Below, piece by piece: positions 60,928 to 64,000 of a stretch of 64,000 nucleotides of DNA. Source of the DNA: Rhinopithecus roxellana (Eukaryota > Chordata > Mammalia > Primates > Cercopithecidae); assembly GCF_007565055.1 (NCBI RefSeq), contig NC_044551.1, positions 92,844,089 to 92,908,088 of the forward strand, given 5' to 3'. The notes under the pieces were generated by a model, which was not told the DNA's origin, made no database searches, and saw only the letters and a list, made by a program, of their open reading frames with translations. Each line of letters opens with the position of its first letter. Positions within the stretch are counted from its first letter, which is position 1. Position numbers and translations under genes: made by a program.

Positions 60928-62619
60928 CATAGACCTTTATAATTTAAAATGAGGTAGAGGGGTACACAGGGCAGATGGAAGAAGTTTGACTACACCATAA
61001 AGACTAAGTGGCAGAGACACATAGCTTTGTTCGTGCAAATAATAAATGCATCTATGATCTTTTTCACTAATTATGAATGATGGTTTCTTTATTAAACATT
61101 TTTAAAGTTCTATTTCCATAGCAGCAAACTGAAGTCACTAGGAAAAGAAAGAACTTGGGTCTTTAAGAATGTTGGTTTATTATTTAAGTGTTGTACAGAT
61201 TTATTTTTTATAAATCAAATATTTTTTCTTTGTGAGAAGTGATTGAATACAATCATTGGCTGGAGTGTTTTGGCTGCTTGACTTTATAGAACTTGAGTTT
61301 CCCGAACTTTATTGGTTCACAAATCTCTTTATGTTTCACAGGGTGCCTCCCGGGTCAAAATAAATGCCTGACAGTTCCATTTAGTAACTCCTTAGGTCTG
61401 AACAACTTGAACCACCTACATCTTAACATGTCCGTGCTTTAGGGCACTGCACAACTTCTCAAAACTTGGAAGCAGACAATGCCATCTTCACACCCTCTCC
61501 TATGCTGATTGCCACTAGCATTTGCTTCATATCACAGAAACCTCTGAAAATCCAGGTATGTAAGGTGATGACATCATCGAAAGGAATGTGGCACAACTGG
61601 ATTTTGAAATGGAACTAAACTAACAGGAGCTCATGTTTCAACCTGGTTTCAAGATATTGTATTTATCTTGAAAATTTAAAATATCCCTCGGAATCCCTCA
61701 AGTTTCCTGTGTTGCCCTGGGATACGTTGGCACATAGTTTGGGAACAAAGCAAATGAATGGTCCTTATGACAGCCATGACCTAACCGTTAATGAAAAACT
61801 TTACCAAAATGAACAATTATTGGGGAAAAGGCAAATTATGTGCATATGAATAGGAAGTTCATCTTGTAAAGTTTATACTCAGAATTTCAGAATTTCAATT
61901 AAGTGACACAGTAGGTCAAATAAATAAACACTTGTTGTTTGGGAAAATAGACTTTCACTCATTTCTAAAAATTTGCTTATGTAAATGTTTTGAAATGTAT
62001 CATTTTATGACTTTGAAAGTCCTAAATCACAGCTTTCCTTAACAATTCTTTATATATTTAAAAATATTATAAATTCGGAGAAAAATATCAGCATTTAGAA
62101 TTGCTTTATCTTTTTTACGTTAGCAAGAGTCAGTAGAATGAGATCATACAATGTTCATGACTAAAACACCATTTTAGTGGCAGTTGCATTACTGAAAATG
62201 CTTTATTCACTGCATTAAATTACTCTTAATGTCTTCAATCTTGTATGTGAACTTAAGGGACCTCCTTCACACCCATTTGTTGCCCTTTCTCCAGATCCTT
62301 TATTGGGCTGATATGGACTTAGACTGCAGAATGAGAAATCACATGAGAGACTTGAGAGCCAGAGAAAGCAAACAAACTCAGTGATGTGAAAACTGCTGTC
62401 AGGTCAGTGTAACAAGCAGCTCTTTCTAGATTTCACTGCACTGCAGTGGTCAGAAACTGGGTGTGGGGGCGGGGAGATTAGTCCTATGTCTATTGACAAC
62501 TATAGATTTAATAATTAGAGAGATTATCTCCTGTACATAACATTATTCTACAATAAGCACTGGCATAAGTTCATTTCTTACAAGTAGAAGTCAACATAAT
62601 GCAAGCTTACATTTAAGGA

Positions 62620-62835
62620 GCATGTTCTGTGTTGCTAAGCACTGTTCTTATGCCTTCCTCACTTAATGTTCACCACATTCTCATCAGGGTGGTGCCATAA
62701 ATATTCCATTTTATAGATGTAACAGCTGCAGTATAGAGAGCTTCAGCCACTTACTAGGAGTCTCAGAGATGATCAGGTGATAGAGGCAGAATTAACCACA
62801 GGCTCTCTTCAAAGCTCACAGTCTTACCCAGGTGG
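62620..62835 (-). mobile_element. MIR-like fragment, antisense
   Basis: TGCTAAGCACTGTTCTTATGCC, CATTTTATAGATGTAACAGC and GAGGCAGAATTAACCACAGGC match antisense MIR landmarks. Confidence 0.68.
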
Positions 62836-63400
62836 CTCACTGTCTCATCAAACACTTTTTGTTACTATTTTTATAAGCCGCTGCAAGTTGGGCACCAAAA
62901 TGAATGTGTACCCCTCAGTAATTTCATTAGGATAAAGCAAAATTCATCTACTATAGGACTAACACCATGTTTCTTATGGATCTTTCAATTATAATTGCCT
63001 TCTCCCCTCTAAGTCAAGAGTTGTGTAATTTAAAAATAGCAGTATCTCACACAAACGTATTTTATGTTGCTGACTTTTATAAAGCAATCAACTGTTAGCA
63101 AATAAATATCTCTGCTATGCTTTCTCCATTTATACTTTCAAGCAACCTCAGTCTGAGGTTATTCCAGGGCCCAGGGTCAGGAGATGGAACATAGAATAAA
63201 AGGTCATACCTGAAGAACAACATCATCAATGCTCTCAAGCAGTTCTTACACCTCTCCTTTTCTTTTCTTTCATGATCTGTCTCTAAATTTTATTTGGTTT
63301 CTTATTGGGCCCCATTTGCTCAAATTCCTCCCAGATTTGTCATGTCCTGCCTTTCTCTGGCTTTTGTGGGTTACCTGTGATTTATTCAATTAAGGACTAT

Positions 63401-63760
63401 TGATATGGTTTGGCTGTGTCCTCACTCAAATCTTGTCTTGAATTGTAGCTCCCATAATTCCCGAGTTTGTGGGATGGATCTGGTGGGAGATAACTGAATC
63501 ATGGGGCTGCTTCCCCCATACTATTCTCATGCTAGTGAATAAGTCTCACAAGATCTGATGATTTTATAGCAGTTTTCCCCTTTTGCTTGGCTCTTATTCT
63601 CTCTTGCCTGCCACCATGTAAGACGTGGCTTTCACCTTCCACCATGATTTTGAGGCCTCCCCAGCCACATGGAACTGTGAGTCCATTAAACCTCTTTTTC
63701 TTTATAAATTACCCAGTCTTGGGTATGTCTTTATCAGCAGTGTGAAAACAGACTAACATA
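63401..63760 (+). mobile_element. Solo THE1 LTR
   Basis: The 360-bp LTR begins TGATATGGTTTGGCTGTG and ends near GACTAACATA, with the THE1-type AATTGTAGCTCCCATAAT segment and the TTAAACCT…ATAAATTACCCAGTC region. The flanking 5-mers ACTAT and ACGAT (63396-63400 and 63761-63765) agree at four of five positions, as expected for an aged target duplication. Confidence 0.9.
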
Positions 63761-64000
63761 ACGATGAGGTACAAATACAATAGACCATCTAGATATCTAT
63801 GTCCATAAAGAGTTATGCTATTTGTTGGTGCAATAAATAAAACCTTCTGGATAAAATACTTTTTCCTAATTTGTATTATTCTACTCACCTTAGTGTTCCC
63901 CTGGCTTAAATCTCCCAAAAGCGATTTGCTAAGCCAATCAAAATCTACTGGTTTGATTTGAAACAGATATTTTCTTTAAACAAGGTCTGATACAAAACAC

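Larger units (their letters stand above)
47419..64000 (-). other. CTNND2: CTNND2 intron, partial, upstream of exon A
   Basis: This intronic sequence lies 5' of exon A in the direction of transcription; the preceding exon is beyond position 64000. It holds Alus, a minisatellite, MER20, two MLT1 LTRs, L2 and a THE1 LTR. Confidence 0.85.

Overview
This window is vertebrate nuclear DNA from a catarrhine primate, most likely human. Alu elements of J, S and Y-like types, THE1/MST and MLT1 LTRs, L1, L2, MIR and MER20 copies are spread through AT-rich non-coding sequence, and the coding sequence is split by GT-AG introns. Two exons on the minus strand encode armadillo-repeat protein that I recognise as delta-catenin 2 (CTNND2, 5p15.2 in human). 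The window is therefore an internal slice of that very large gene: about 347 bp of coding exon in 64 kb, the rest intron.

Layout from left to right (the gene reads right to left). Positions 1-8546 are part of the intron downstream of exon B, with a MLT1 LTR, an old L1/HAL1 fragment and unrecognised unique sequence. Exon B is 8547-8760. Positions 8761-47285 are one complete intron of about 38.5 kb. It holds Alus, L1, L2 and MIR fragments, a MLT1 pair at 26.1 and 29.4 kb, a processed METTL5 pseudogene with perfect target-site duplications (30.1-30.9 kb), a THE1-type LTR nested in an L2 (37.3 kb), a 75-bp recent duplicate of MIR sequence inside a TA microsatellite (40.0 kb), and a complete THE1/MST-type provirus with a GAGGG target duplication (41.6-43.8 kb). 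Exon A is 47286-47418. Positions 47419-64000 belong to the upstream intron, with a Y-like Alu beside the exon, a roughly 700-bp CA/CCCAA minisatellite (50.6-51.3 kb), MER20, two MLT1 LTRs, L2 and another solo THE1 LTR.

The only functional coding sequence I can support is the two CTNND2 exons. There is no operon, CRISPR array or gene cluster. Most open frames here are chance or repeat-derived. The more unusual items are structural: the templated MIR-segment copy, a 54-bp duplication bracketing an Alu, the young METTL5 retrocopy, the minisatellite and several compact inverted repeats. I found no evidence for a new biological system. Repeat family names come from recognition of consensus features, not from a database search, and sub-family labels are tentative.
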